64,000 bases of DNA from assembly GCA_933228895.1 (NCBI GenBank), contig OW121854.1, forward strand, positions 134,521,926 to 134,585,925, given 5' to 3'. The notes under the pieces were generated by a model, which worked only from the letters and a program-made list of their open reading frames with translations, was not told where the DNA came from and ran no database searches. The translations under genes and the position numbers were made by a program. Shown piece by piece: positions 25,801-37,721 of this stretch (the stretch's first letter is position 1; every line of letters begins with the position of its first letter). This stretch comes from Platycnemis pennipes. Taxonomy: Eukaryota > Arthropoda > Insecta > Odonata > Platycnemididae.

Positions 25801-25870
25801 CACGTCTTGATAATAAAGAAAAGAGTGGAGTAGCTGCGACTCAGCTATAAGCTCAGCCGCAAGATAATAG
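22820..25870 (-). mobile_element. RTE-clade LINE copy 3, nearly complete
   Basis: This is a self-mobilising LINE encoding an AP-type endonuclease and a reverse transcriptase. On the minus strand the ORF starts at ATG 25801-25803. Endonuclease motifs are VGTWNVRSL, LDVLGISEMRW, GNAGVGIML and, after a frameshift, IILGDWNAVVG, then QIDYILV and SDHNLVM. The pre-RT region (24.5-24.9 kb) has several indels. RT has DDIPAELI, IIPIPKKKG, DQFGFRK and, after another frameshift near 23888, FADDIALIAE (about 23572-23605). An intact C-terminal 168-codon frame follows (22843-23349). The 3' end is a short TGATGATGA tail (22820-22829). The length of about 3 kb matches an RTE element. At least four frameshifts make it inactive. 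The 5' UTR limit (about 25870) is approximate. Confidence 0.9.
25318..25803 (-). pseudogene. RTE endonuclease domain, N-terminal frame
   Basis: This is a 161-codon open frame. Catalytic-site residues seen are N in GTWNVRS (residues about 41-47) and E in ISEMRW (residues about 70-75). It is followed by YRIIHTGS and the beta-strand VVQVYMPTSDYED. The frame ends by frameshift, and the overlapping frame at 25242-25448 carries on with the LGDWN catalytic motif. It belongs to the element spanning 22820-25870. Confidence 0.88.
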
Positions 25871-26633
25871 TGTTATGTAATGCATATAAAGTAATTTGCA
25901 TTGATCTAATAAATTAGTATTTGGTTACGTTGACTGATTCTCGTCAACACTATCAACGTCCAAGAATAATGTACCAAATGGCTCTTGTTGCCTCATATAA
26001 CCTTTCCTAACCTTAGCTACGTGGTCAGCCGTAAATTTCTCGACTGTTGGAGTTTACCCACATCTCGCTGTATTTTAAACGATCATTAGTAGACACTCTG
26101 TGTAAATTCGAGGAAGCACTGCACTTTTATTCAGGCGACGCAGGTTTGCTATTGCGTCTTACGAAGAATAATATAACTTATGAGGTTATGAGGTGAATAA
26201 CCTAAATATGGGGAAAGAGGAAAGAAATACTGACCGAGGTAAAGGAGGGTACTCAAGTTTTGTTCAAGTAATATTTGCGCTAAAGCCAACGCATGCATAT
26301 CATTACACTGGATTTTATCCTCATTAATCATAGCAATACGTTCGGAATGAATTATCCCTTCAAATTAGTACAGATGTTAAACTGGACATTTGGGTTCCTC
26401 TATATAACAGGTAAGATGCCTAGCAAGGTATTAATCTCTCATCATACCACGCTCTCATTTAGCTAAAAAAATAAGTAATGGAAATTACGCACCTTATTAC
26501 GCATTGGTGTCTTATAAGATGTCAAACTTGTGCCTCGAGAATTGATCGGTGTGGTCATTTGAACCATATTTCCCACCTCTTTTTCCGAACACATATCCTA
26601 CTGCTGACCAATCAACCGCCTATTCTCAATGGA
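25871..26633. other. Anonymous DNA
   Basis: Nothing recognisable. The flank may include the undefined 5' UTR of the RTE element. Confidence 0.5.
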
Positions 26634-26910
26634 GGGGGTCGTGGTGGCCTAGTGGGTAGAGCACTAAGATACCGACCGGATGGTCCCGGGTTCAAATACC
26701 GGGCAAGAGCCTTTTTGGACGCCCCCACCTAAAATCCTCGCAATTCGATTTTTGCTTCACAGATCCTAAGTAGGAATTCGCAGGTGGCCCAGGGAAAAGA
26801 ACTGGCCCACCTACCCTGAAAGTGTGAATTTCACACGCCATTGACTTAGTTCGGGGTGAGCTCTACTCTCACCCATAAAAGACCAACCTTCGGATTTAAC
26901 ACCTTTTTTT
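26634..26910 (+). mobile_element. tRNA-derived SINE, family A copy 1
   Basis: The tRNA-like head has an A-box TGGCCTAGTGG (26645-26655) and a B-box GGTTCAAATAC (26689-26699). The body shared with copies at 40.2 and 45.5 kb includes GCAGGTGGCCCAGGG, TGTGAATTTCACA, a GGGTGAG ... CTCACCC hairpin and a CCAACCTTCGG block. It ends in CACCTTTTTTT, whose T-run could terminate Pol III. Total length is about 275 bp. Confidence 0.85.
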
Positions 26911-27054
26911 AAATCCTAAATGGCGCAAATGGCCTCAGCTGTCGGTTGCCTTCTCCAAATCACAACTTCTATATGTAAGAGAACCGTTAACTTAGTGGAA
27001 ACTACGTACGCCTTCCATCACAGGAGAGAAACACTGTAAAATTTCCACACATTT

Positions 27055-27162
27055 GTTGCACAGAATGCTACCGACCATGGTTCTGGCGCGTAATTTCTTC
27101 ATCAGAGAACCTGATGATGATGGCATAACGTGCCGAAACATGGCCGGTTGCATTCTGTGCAA
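27055..27162. repeat. Head-to-head pair of Penelope-type terminal repeats with hammerhead-like core
   Basis: Imperfect inverted arms (27055-27081 and 27138-27162; TTGCACAGAATGC in both) flank two divergent CTGATGA motifs. The + strand unit has CTGATGA (27111-27117), a GGCA-TAACG-TGCC stem-loop and GAAAC (27135-27139), the layout of a minimal hammerhead ribozyme core. The minus-strand unit has CTGATGA (27099-27105) but a decayed GAAC. The outer sequences on both sides also match each other (ATTTTACAG). This organisation is known from flanking repeats of Penelope-like elements. Confidence 0.55.
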
Positions 27163-27639
27163 TACGTCAGTGAACATTTTACAGTCTTCCTTTCCTGTAA
27201 TGATAGGTGATTTACTACTACTACTCTGAGTAAAACTAATGCCATTAATGACTACTCAAATTTTGAAACATTAAGAGAGGCTCAATTAATCAGAAAGAGA
27301 GCAGTGAATACATGCCTAATACCCTGGAAAAAAACCCGAGGAGAACGTATTCAACGAGGAGGAAAAATTATTTTTGGAACAGAATGATTATGATGATGCT
27401 CGGCTTGAAGAAAATCAGATGGGTCCATATGACACCACTGTTTTCAATGACTACAAGACTAATAGAAGAATGAAACGCTTCCTTACGTCACTTTGTGTCA
27501 TTCCATATTGAAGATTTAATAGAGTAAACTTTTACAAGCCACATAATGAAATTTTCGCCGTCAAACGCGTGGCGGATAGGATATCAGATCATTGCAGGCC
27601 TTTTTTAGAGTGATGGTAGGATAGAGAGTAGGTCATGTA
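27163..27639. other. Anonymous DNA upstream of a CR1-like LINE
   Basis: No recognised coding sequence. It may contain the 5' UTR of the following element, whose start I could not define. Confidence 0.4.
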
Positions 27640-30600
27640 GTGGGGTAAATAACTTTTCGTTGCCAGTCGCTTTATCGGCTAACTTTCATGAAAGCAGAAT
27701 TGAACCTCAAAATACTTCAGACATGACTACACCTCTCCCTTGTAGCCTTAATAATAGTCGAGGTGAAAATATTTCCGTTGCGGTAGTTAATTGCCGAAGT
27801 CTTAAAAACAAGATACCTGAGTTCCATCACCTTATTCATACTACTGATGCAGATTTAATTATAGGAACTGAAAGTTGGCTGACGGATGACATTCCTGACT
27901 CAGAAATATTCCCAATATCTTTTAAAATATATAGAAAAGATAGACATAACAGAGCAGGTGGTGGTGTTTTCATTGCAGTCAAGAACTCAATCATTAGCAA
28001 AGCAGTAATATTTCCCGACAACCCCTTAGAATGTGTTTGGTGTTCATTAACATGCCCTAAATCCAGATCAATATCTGTCTGCGCATTCTTTAGGCCCCCT
28101 AACACTGATGTTGAGTCATTATTAGAACTGGGAAAGCAGATAAATTCTATAACGTCCCGTAACAGCGAACGTAATATAATAATAGGAGGAGATTTCAATG
28201 CACCATCAATTGACTGGAGAACATACTGCTTCAAAGTTGGAGGAAGGGACAAGTACATCTGTGAGGCTCTATTGGATGTGTTCTCTAATAACTCCCTGAC
28301 ACAATTAGCTACCGAACCTAATAGAGGGGATAACACTCTTGATTTACTGGCAACCAATATCCCACAACATGTGACAATGATTGACACGATTGATGGAATC
28401 AGTGACCACAGAGTTATAACTGCAAAACTCTCACTATCTTTAGATAAAAATTTTAAGCAAAGATTTACATTTTTAAAAGAGCAGACTTTCCTAACTTTAA
28501 AATTTATTTAAGAGATTCCTTATCGGATTTCAAAAAGTCTTCCGTAATAATATGTACTAACGATTCATGGAAGTTGCTCATTTATATCATGCGCTCTGGT
28601 ATCCCTAGTAAATTCAAAAAAGAAAGCACTGATCCTAGGTGGTATAATGCCGAAGTGACAAAATCCCTGAGACGGCAGCGAATATGTCATGCTAAAATGA
28701 AAAGAATTAGTAAACATATGCCCACTGATAAGCGTAATGTAATTATTGAAAATTATAAAATTTCAAAATCCACTGCAAAGGCAGCCCTTAGCAATACATT
28801 TGCAGATTTCAAAAGAATAACACTTGGGGAACAATTGAAAGAAAATCCAAAAGTCTTCTGGTCGTACGTAAGGGAAGTACAAGGCCATAAGTCTGCCGTC
28901 CATTCGCTTAATAATGATAGGGGTGAAATGGCCACAAACACTCTTGACAAAGTTAACTTGCTAAATTCCTTCTTCCAAACCGTTTTTACCCCCCTTCCGG
29001 GGATCCAACTGTCGTGTTACCTGACCTCTTTCAGCGGTTGATGCAACCAATTGACATTTCCTGTAATGGTATTGAAAAGTTACTTAAAGATATAAGCCCC
29101 AATAAATCTCCTGGCCCTGATCAAATTTCCTCCCGCGTATATAGAGAGTTAGCCTCCGAAATTTCCCCCTACCATGAAATAGTATTTAATAAATCCCTGA
29201 CCGAACACGTCGTACCGATGGACTGGAAAGCAGACGATGTAACACCCATTTTTAAAAGTGGTGATAGGGAGCAGCCATCTAACTACAAACCTATATCCCT
29301 CACATCCATTTCATGCAAGATCCTAGAACATATAATTGTCAGTTCAATCGTGGGACACCTAGATAGCCAGAATTTATTGTCCGATGTTCAGCATGGCTTT
29401 CGAAAGAGCAGATCATGCGAAACTCAACTTGCTCTCTTTTCCCACAATATTATAGTTTCTGGCGAAAATAATACTCCAGTGGATGCTATATTTCTATACT
29501 TCAAGAAAGCATTTGACAAGGTTTCTCACGGCAAACTAATTTTGAAATTAAAATCTTATGGGATAGACAGTAACATTATATCATGGATAAGTGATTTTCT
29601 GCATGATCGGGTGCAAAGGGTTGTTTTGGACGGTGTACCTCACCGGCAATTAAAGTCACTTCGGGTGTCCCACAAGGTAGTGTGATAGGTCCACTCCTAT
29701 TTCTTTTGTACATAAATATATCCATAAGGTGGTAAAAAGTAAGCTTCGTCTATTTGCCGATGACGCAGTAGTGTACAGGGAAATTCTAAGCCCAAATGAT
29801 AAAGAATATTTAAATAATGACCTACAAGCAATTGAAACTTGGTGTGATACATGGCAGTTAGAATTAAACTTTAAAAAATGTCTTGTAATGAACTTTTGGA
29901 AAAAGAATATCTCTCCTCCTACCACTTACAAAATAAGTAATAATGAATTAACAAACGTGGAATCTATTAAATATCTTGGAATAAGACTGACAAATTATCT
30001 TTCCTGGGGTAAGGATATTCGTGAAATAATGGGTCAAGCGAATCGTAAACTGGGATTCGTCAAAAGAGTACTGGGTAAATGTGACGATCATGTACGAGAA
30101 ATCAGCTACTTTTCCCTTGTAAGACCTCATTTGGAATAGGCTGCCAGCGTATGGGATCCCTACGAAATCGGTCTAAATAACGAACTTGAACGTGTGCAGC
30201 GAAGATCGGCAAGATTTGTAAAGGGACAGTATTACTAGCGTAACCAGTCTATCAAATGAATTAAATTGGGAATCCTTGTCAGATCGCAGGTTGAAATGAA
30301 GACTTAATCTCTTAAACAATTCCAAGACCCTATTTTCAGTGATGATGTTAAAAATAATTTGCGGACCCTAACTTACTATGGTAGACTGGACCATAATCAT
30401 AAAATTAGAGAAATAGATTGCCGAACTGACAGATTCAAAATGTCCTTTTTTCCTCGTACTATTAGGGATATGAATAACGGTAAATATATCCAGTACGAGT
30501 GTTGCAATGGATAACATTGGTAGCTGCATGTTGGTATAAGGACTTATAGCTAGACCGACTAACGGCATGTTTTTGCATGTATGTTTTGCTATTTTTATCT

Positions 30601-30747
30601 TTTTTTAAATAGCGTAGTTTTGAACAGTACCTATAAAAATACTGATATATTTTTTATACATGATATGTAGTGCATGTTTGGTGAGAGTTCACCCCCTGCC
30701 ACGCACCTTTATGGTGGCTTGCAGGGTATTACGTTGATATAGATATG
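27640..30747 (+). mobile_element. CR1/L2-like LINE copy A, near full length, frameshifted
   Basis: This is a LINE with apurinic-like endonuclease and reverse transcriptase. The endonuclease frame (to 28511; plausible ATG at 27723) contains VVNCRSLKNK, TESWLTDD, FRPPNTD, GGDFNAPSIDW and SDHRV. A frameshift near 28470 leads to the linker (WYNAEVTKSLRRQR; FWSYVREVQG). Another near 29010 leads to RT (SPGPDQISSR, YKPISLTSISCK, HGFRKSRSCETQ). Further 1-nt losses lie near 29635 and 29725. LFADDAVVYRE follows at about 29748. After 30139 the C-terminus is decayed, including a TAG at the end of the HLE block and a deletion near 30228. The 3' hairpin is at 30694-30726, ending with TATTACGTTGATATAGATATG. 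Its protein is close to the intact element at 60-63 kb. It is inactive, and the 5' limit is uncertain. Confidence 0.9.
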
Positions 30748-30799
30748 TAAGAAATTAACTTTACTGCATTTATGTATATAAGGCACTGGAAACCTAGCG

Positions 30800-30902
30800 A
30801 TTTCGCCTGATTACGACGCTGTAGCGTTGAAACCCGGGTCGTGTTCATATGGTCGTTCTGCATTTTTTTTCAGTTTCAGTCTCTGTTCGTAAGAGCAATA
30901 AA
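30800..30902 (+). other. Penelope-type terminal fragment with hammerhead-like core
   Basis: CTGATTA (30807-30813), a perfect 4-bp stem ACGC/GCGT with loop TGTA (30816-30827), and GAAAC (30829-30833) are followed about 60 nt later by AATAAA. The order mirrors the cores at 27.1, 31.9 and 40.7 kb. One core base differs (CTGATTA for CTGATGA), so catalysis is unlikely. No coding part of a Penelope element is next to it. Confidence 0.45.
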
Positions 30903-31875
30903 CTCGAGACGGAGCTCGAAAGCAAAGACTCAATTCAGGCCAACGAAAGCGCGACCTTAAGTTCCCTTCGAACATTTCTTCCTATGGTGCTTTTGTTTCT
31001 GGAGTTTGTTTGACTTCAGCACCGTTAGCTTGGTCGCACCTACGCACGACTTCGCCGGCTCTCGGCGACGTATTGCTATTCCATCAAAGCCGCAGCTAGC
31101 CTTGGGTACCAACCCAGTAAATGTTTTCCAAGTCGGCTCCAATTTCATCAAAGTCAAAATTCAATCACGTCGGTAAAATGGGGCGTGTGGGAATCTACTT
31201 ATCTTTGAACGTGAATGAACTCGTTACTATAGATACGGAAAACAGTTCCAGGCGACTGACAGTGAGATGAGAGTGAAGAGGAATATGACCTTGAGTGTGG
31301 GCAAACGTTGTAGGCACATACCAAGTGTGGACGACGGGATGGTAAACAACTTCTATGGATACGTCACTCTCAGTACTAGGAGGATGATTCACGTTCGAAA
31401 AGCGTCTCCTCAGCTCCCTCCCAAGCTAATTTTAACACCCTTCATCTTGAGCCCCACAATGATTAATTTTTTCTCAATCACAAGGTTTAGAAATCCATTA
31501 GCCTCACTCTGTCATCTCCCTCCCCGACACAAGCCTCAAAAAGCGATGCATGTTTTTTCTCATTAACACCTCCATCATGGCTGAATTTTAGAATAAGACT
31601 CCAAAATAAGCATGCATCAAAAATCTAGACAGACGCAAATACACAAAGTGTTGCATTTTGCGGGTTTTGTTCACCGGCACTCCGACACATTTAATTATAA
31701 AACGGTAAACCTCCCACAAGTTAACTAAGGACTCTTATAATTCTACCAATTCAACAAGGTAATGAATACAAATGGACGAAATGGGAACGCAATGAAACCG
31801 CGAACGCATTAACCTAATGCATAATTATTGCAAGGCGTAACTGTGTCCGGCGAGACGTAGTGGAATGATATCATG
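30903..31875. other. Anonymous DNA
   Basis: No recognised gene. Short inverted matches around GAACGTGAAT (31207-31216) and ATTCACGTTC (31386-31395) are too short to define an element. Confidence 0.45.
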
Positions 31876-32001
31876 ATAAACAACAAGATATGGCACTTAT
31901 TCCACAGGTTTTATTAGAGGTACAACGCGTTTCAGCGGTTAAGCCATCATCAGGTACCTCTAATAAAACCTGTGGAATAAGTGCCATATCTTGTTGTTTA
32001 T
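31876..32001 (-). repeat. Perfect 47-bp inverted repeat enclosing a hammerhead-like core
   Basis: The arms at 31876-31922 and 31955-32001 are perfect reverse complements. The 32-nt centre, read on the minus strand, is CTGATGA (31947-31953) ... GAAAC (31929-31933) followed by GCGTTG. Each arm reads outward through CCTCTAATAAAACCTG, containing a polyadenylation-like AATAAA. It looks like two Penelope-type 3' terminal repeats joined head to head. Complete arm identity implies recent formation or correction by gene conversion. Confidence 0.75.
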
Positions 32002-33856
32002 TATTGCAAGGCATTGACGACGAGGCCATAAAAAAGAATCAAGCAATTGTGAACCTTTAGTTAACCAAATTAAGGTTAGTGGGAATGTTGGCTTATTATG
32101 ATTAACGTAACCACCGAACAATAGAAAGGCCATGATCAATGTCATGAAGAGCATTTAGTCACCTCTAGTGGTAAGAGTTATTCGGAAGTCGGCGTGACCC
32201 ACGTCCTTTGTGCCGGTAAGAACAAGAAGGTAGAGGAAGGAATTTATTTGAGGAACGGGTTAAGCCAGGAGTGAAACTCAGCGAGTGTATTTCTCAGTTC
32301 TCAACGAAAGACCCCCAGTTGTCCACGGTTCAAAGTCATATTCAACGCTGGGGTAGTGATGTCTAAGTGCTCTCCTCACAGCACTCAACTATGCTACATA
32401 TCACCCGCAAATATTGATAATAAACTCCAAAATCTTGAGGGTTTGTGTTTTATACATTCCTTATTGTTTCAAAGAGTTCAAATCCGATTTATAAATCTAA
32501 GGTAACCCTCCTATTCTGATCAGCATGAGGCCCGATTATACAATTAACTGCTGCTTTCAATACAGGTTGGACAGCAAAGACAGGAAAAATTAGTATTCTG
32601 GGAAAAGTTGGCCTACTCCGAATACACTACTAACAGGGCTGAATAATTTAATCATTGCTTCTCATGTAGACCCAAAAATATTGTTTCCTCCTCCACTGCA
32701 TTTAAAACTGAGACTCGTAAAAAACATTGTGAAAGCAGTGTACAAAACACCTCGTGGCTTTATGCAATTACAACAGAGATTACTTAAGATCGTCTACGCC
32801 TGAATTAAGAAAGTAATAATCACAGCCCCAAATACCAGAATTAATAGGAGGTGACAGTTTCGCTGAACTGCCAAATGATGCTGAAAAAGTAACGAGGCTG
32901 CCTTTGATGAGGATTTGGAAGAATTTGTTCGGCAATCACATGGACAAGAACTATCACGATATTGCCCACGAACTCCTGAGAGATCATACCGCCGTTCACC
33001 GTGATCCCTTCCATTATAGAATGTACTCCAATGGCGGATGAAGTAGCAGGTATTCAATACTGGAGGTGTCACCCAAAGGGAAACCTTCAAACTCAGTATA
33101 TTTGTCGAAGTTCACAAAAGTTATTAGGATAACGAATGTTTCGGTGAATATGCACCCTAACATAAGGTCGACATTGAAATTTTGGCGCAAGACTAGTAAA
33201 CACGTTGTATAAATCATCGGTTCAGTAGGGGTACGGCGTGTACACTCTATATAGTAGTGTAAAGATCCTTAGCTGTTCATTGTGCTTACCATTCTCTTTC
33301 GTCTAATTGTGTAGCTCTCCATCTCGGGTTTTGGTTTTATTAGGCCATTTTTATGGTGCATTTTACTACTTTATAAAACCAATGTACATATTAAATACTG
33401 GGCAGAGTTCCTAACAAACTAAAAATTTTTTCATGGAAACTTACAGGAAAACCCGTTTCCGTAAACGAACGTGATTCCAGGAATAATAATCTCCATTAGC
33501 CGATGTAACGTCGTGTTCCTTAAGACTCTCAATCCGGGAAATTTAAAAACATATGTTATGACAGAACAGGATAATGTGGGCCAGAAATCATATAGTTCAC
33601 CCAGAATTAAGATAAAATCACTACCAGCAAGAGCAGCACTTAATCCATCGCCAGATTAAAATATATCGATTAAGAGGGCTGGGAGAGATACACCGTGTCG
33701 ATTTTTGCTTTGATGGGAGATGACTGCAATCACAGCTACATCGTCGCAAAGAACTGTAAATGAGAAGTAAGACCCAATGGGGAGACAGTTTGGCTGGTTT
33801 AGAGGCACTATGAAGAAACGGCAAGCAAACTGCAAGAATGATTGTTATAGCCGTTT
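32002..33856. other. Anonymous DNA
   Basis: Adjacent minus-strand frames at 33014-33217 and 32794-33090 have fairly balanced composition but no domain I recognise. They could be a decayed gene or chance. Nothing else is supportable. Confidence 0.4.
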
Positions 33857-35014
33857 CATGATCGGGTTCAAAGGGTTGTTTTGGACGGTGTACCTCACCG
33901 GCAATTAAAGTCACTTCGGGTGTCCCACAAGGTAGTGTGATAGGTCCACTCCTATTTCTTTTGTACATAAATATATCCATAAGGTGGTAAAAAGTAAGCT
34001 TCGTCTATTTTCCGATGACGCAGTAGTGTACAGGGAAATTCTGTGCCCAAACGATAAAGAATATTTAAATATTGACCTACAAGCAATTGAGCCTTAATGT
34101 GATACATGGCAGTTAGAATTAAACTTTAATAAATGTCTTGTAATGAATTTTTGGAAAAAGAATAGCTCTCCTCCTACCACTTACAAAATAAGTAATAATG
34201 AATTAACAAACGTGGAATCCATTAAATATCTTGGAATAAGACTGACAAATGATCTTTCCTGGGGTAAACACATACGTGAAATAATGGGTCATGCGAATCG
34301 CAAACTGGGTTTCATTAAAAGAATATTGGGTAATTGTGACGATCATGTACGAGAAATCAGCTACTTTTCCCTTGTTAGACCTCATTTGGAATATGCTGCC
34401 AGTGTATAGGATCCCTACGAAATCGGTCTAAGTAATGAACTTGTACGTGTGCAGCGAAGATCGGCAAGATTTGTAAAGGGACGATACGATAATTATGTTA
34501 GCGTAACCAGTCTATTAAATGAATTGAAATGGGAATCATTGTCAGATCGCAGGTTGAAATTTAGACTTAATCTATTCCACAAATTCCAAGGCAATATTTT
34601 CAGTGATGATGTTAAAAATATTTTACGAACCCCAACTTACTATGGCAGACTGGACCATAATCATAAAGTTAGAGAAATTGATTGCCGAACTGACCGATTC
34701 AAAATGTCCTTTTTCCCTCGCACAATTAGAGATACAAATAACGGTAAATATGTCCTATCGGAGAGTAGCAATGAATAGCATTGGTAGCTGCATGTTGGTA
34801 TGAGTACTTAAAGCTAACCCTACTAACAGAATGTTTTTGCATGTTTGCTTTGCAATTTCTATCTTTTTAAAATAGTGTAGTTCTGACTACTATATTAATA
34901 CTATTCCTTTTTTATGCATGATATGTAGCGCATGTTTGGTGAGCAATCATCCCCTGCCACACACCCTTGTGGTGGCTTGCAGGGTATTATGTAGATGTAG
35001 ATGTGGATGTAGAT
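33857..35014 (+). mobile_element. CR1/L2-like LINE copy B, 5'-truncated mosaic
   Basis: This holds the RT palm onward. The first 160-190 bp (33857 to about 34040) is nearly identical to copy A (29602 onward), including A's two frame-breaking 1-nt losses. The remainder matches copies E and F instead. The catalytic block reads FSDDAVVYR, with A replaced by S in FADD. An in-frame stop replaces W in ETWCDTW (about 34095). TAG at 34407-34409 replaces the W of VWDP, after which the same frame stays open through DRRLKFRLNLF and DCRTDRFKMSFFPRTIRD to 34778. The 3' hairpin at 34952-34984 is followed by a GTAGAT-rich tail to about 35014. Confidence 0.9.
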
Positions 35015-35041
35015 TCAGCCTAGAGCATGAGTGGTGACTCC

Positions 35042-35142
35042 CTATAGTTGCTTGTTTGCATGACGGTAGTGCACGGTTGGTGATCTTCACCCCCTGCCAC
35101 ACACCCTCGCGGTGGCTTACAGGATATCACGTAGATGTAGAT
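35042..35142 (+). mobile_element. Extremely short CR1-like 3' end (about 100 bp)
   Basis: Only the final 3' UTR is present: TAGTTGCTTG, then the 33-nt hairpin (35092-35124, with the closing strand mutated to ACAGGA), then ATCACGTAGATGTAGATGA. It matches the family of the intact element at 60-63 kb and not copy B, although it lies only about 28 bp after B's tail. Confidence 0.85.
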
Positions 35143-37721
35143 GAACCTTTTGGTGATTGAGTGCCAAAGTTTGTGAAATATGAGTGCACTCGCTCGACTC
35201 GCGTGCCAACCCATCGAGTGGGATAGAGGTATCTATCGAGCGCCCTCCCAGCTACGCGTGCCGAAATAGTTGCTCCGCGTGCCATAGGTTCGCCACCCCC
35301 GTCCTAGAGGCCTAAATTAAAAACATCCTCAGAAGGATGTTTTACGAAAATACCCTGAATAAGGACAAAATTTTAAATGAAATTTCTTCCCGGCCAATCA
35401 TCTTACGTTTTAATTACATTTTCAGCTTCCACCTAGCCCACTGGTCTCGGGAACAAATCACTTCAATTGCCACCGCTCTGGGGAATTCGGAAAATTTCAT
35501 TCTCCTAGTCACATCCATTACATCCTCGATGGGAACGGTAATCCAATCGATTTCCTCAAGAGCGAATTCACCCTTTTCCCCCTTTGCTGAGCCAACCTTT
35601 CGTATTTTTAATATATTCGTGAGGGATGAAAAGGGGACATTTTCCCCACTCTTGTCATCTCAGCGACCTCATAAATATCCTTTCCCGTCAAAAAGTTTTG
35701 AAAAAATCACTTCTCCTCCACGTCTTCGGTTCTCTCCGACACTTTATGGAAAAAAGACAAGAAAGTCACTTCACCTATAAATCAATGATCCATTTCTCAC
35801 TTGAGATCAAATGCCCGCTCTCTCAGTACTGCTGAGGGTACCATTTTCTCCTGACTCTCCGAGGGCTGTTCACACACATTCCGTAAAGTATATCGTCGAA
35901 ATCGGAATTTACTTAAGGCCAAGGGAAACTGGATGAAGAATTTTTGTCAAAGAATACGATCGAAGTACAACCTTTGAAGTACTATAACAGAGCTGTTGGG
36001 ATTTTAAAGCTGCATTTCACCATATTACACCGTTCACATATCGGTCATCACATAATATCGAAGTTAATTAACTACATAAAAGAGCAAGGCTTGAAAATAA
36101 GGCCAGTTTAAAGCAGATGCGTAATCATATTCAACATTTCAACTGGTAAGACCCCCACCTATGTCCTACAATTTTTTTTCTTTCTATGGGTTATACTACT
36201 GGAACATTAGCATACACCGCATGTAGGCTGACTCTTCTCCGGTGAGAAGAGGTAGGAATGCATATGGGTGTAATGCTCAATTCTTAGACGAGTGATGGCC
36301 ACCTTTTTCTGGCGCTTGCCCGTGTGAAACGTAGACGTGATAGGTTTTACTGCGCGGAGTTGGCAGTTCTCGTCCAGAGCTGCCTCCCCCTACTCAGGAC
36401 TGCATTACAAAACGCACATCAGAGATCACTTTCGGGTGCATTCTCGCCGTTTCAAGCCTGCCTTTTCATGCAAGTTTCTCTTTGAAAAGGAATTTTTAAA
36501 ATTGCTTGATCCAAAATACCTCAAGGTAAATAAGATTTTACGCAAAGCCATCTCACGGTAAACCGATATCTCCATTTAAAAGTTAGTTTGCGACAAAGAA
36601 CTTAAAACAAAAAAATATAATAATACATAAATATAGTTTAAGTACTGAGAAAACCTAAGACAGTTTTCCTCAAAAAGCTAAGCTTTGAAAGTTTTAAACC
36701 GATAATACGCAAAACTATGACAAAAATAAACGCATTTTTACAAGCAGGGGTTTTTGTACCAATGTAAATTAGAGTAATTTCACCTGCATTATTCATTGTA
36801 AAACCGTTTTACAGGATTGGAAAAATGCATTTTAAAAGTATTCTGAGCGATGCAGAGCAACAAGGAAATGGGTTGAGCGCGGGAAAAAGAGCACATGGTA
36901 AGACCATGGTCACCTTCGACGTTTTCCCTGCAATGACGGAAAAGTTGTTCGTTTTCACTTATGTCCATCAAAATTAAGAATCAGCGCAACGCATGCCAGA
37001 CTTTAAAAACCAATCCAGCACATTATAGGTATATGACCAAATTAATGGCAAAACCCAATTTTGAAAGTTGATTCTCGTTATTAATTAAGCATACGTATTT
37101 TACACATTTGAGGGCGGATGTAAATAATAACTTAAAAGGGGCTTATGGTGAGTTAGACTCGAAGAAGTTATGCAAATAATATTTTAGCGAGATTCGCCAG
37201 CCAGAACGACAGGAATATTTATAGCCGAGTTAAAAAAACGTACAACGAGGGAAGGCCAGACTGATTTCCATGCACTCAGATGAACCTAAAAATATGACTT
37301 AAAACCTCCTGATTCTGACATCCCCACTCGTGACCCGAGGGCTCTCGACGTCGGACTGCTTCCACCACTGGCTTTTCAAACTCGATTATTCTGCCGATCG
37401 CTTCCCGGTCTGGATTCAAATACGAAGGGAAGTGCCGGGAAAAAAACGGGCGGACTTGATTGCGAGACCGACGTCTCTTGAGCCGCATCTGCTCACCCGC
37501 TAGTCAAGCGCATTGCTTCGACGTCTAGGCCATCTAGGAATAAAATTATTAAAAATTCCAAAGCCGTTCTCTCTCCACTTCTCATTTCCACACAGCTTGG
37601 GCGAAGTACTAATGACTCCTTTATTCAAAGCAGAAAAAACTTAAAATATAAACCTTCGCTGAAGCAGGAGAAGTAGAGTAGGGGTAAGCGATCGACAGGC
37701 GACCTCATAAACATTAACAGG
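35143..37721. other. Anonymous DNA
   Basis: The largest frame (35337-35780, 147 codons, ATG start) has no recognisable domain, no signal peptide and a low-complexity F/S-rich makeup. I cannot call it a gene. The rest shows nothing recognisable. Confidence 0.4.

Noticed and set aside
26634..26705. tRNA gene candidates at 16.5, 18.4, 26.6, 40.2 and 45.5 kb
   Set aside because: A- and B-boxes are present, but acceptor stems do not pair and conserved non-tRNA bodies follow in several copies. They are tRNA-derived SINEs.
27660..27722. Start of the copy A ORF at TTG 27660
   Set aside because: Not an ATG; the first in-frame ATG (27723) is more plausible. The true 5' end remains undefined.
31200..31400. 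Possible terminal inverted repeat pair around GAACGTGAAT
   Set aside because: Only about 10-13 bp match, no target duplication found, and no copies within the window.
32794..33217. Adjacent minus-strand frames that might be a membrane receptor fragment
   Set aside because: Some hydrophobic stretches, but no recognisable motif and the two frames do not join cleanly. Left as anonymous.
35337..35780. 147-codon open frame with ATG
   Set aside because: No recognisable family, low-complexity composition, no supporting signals. I could not support a gene call.
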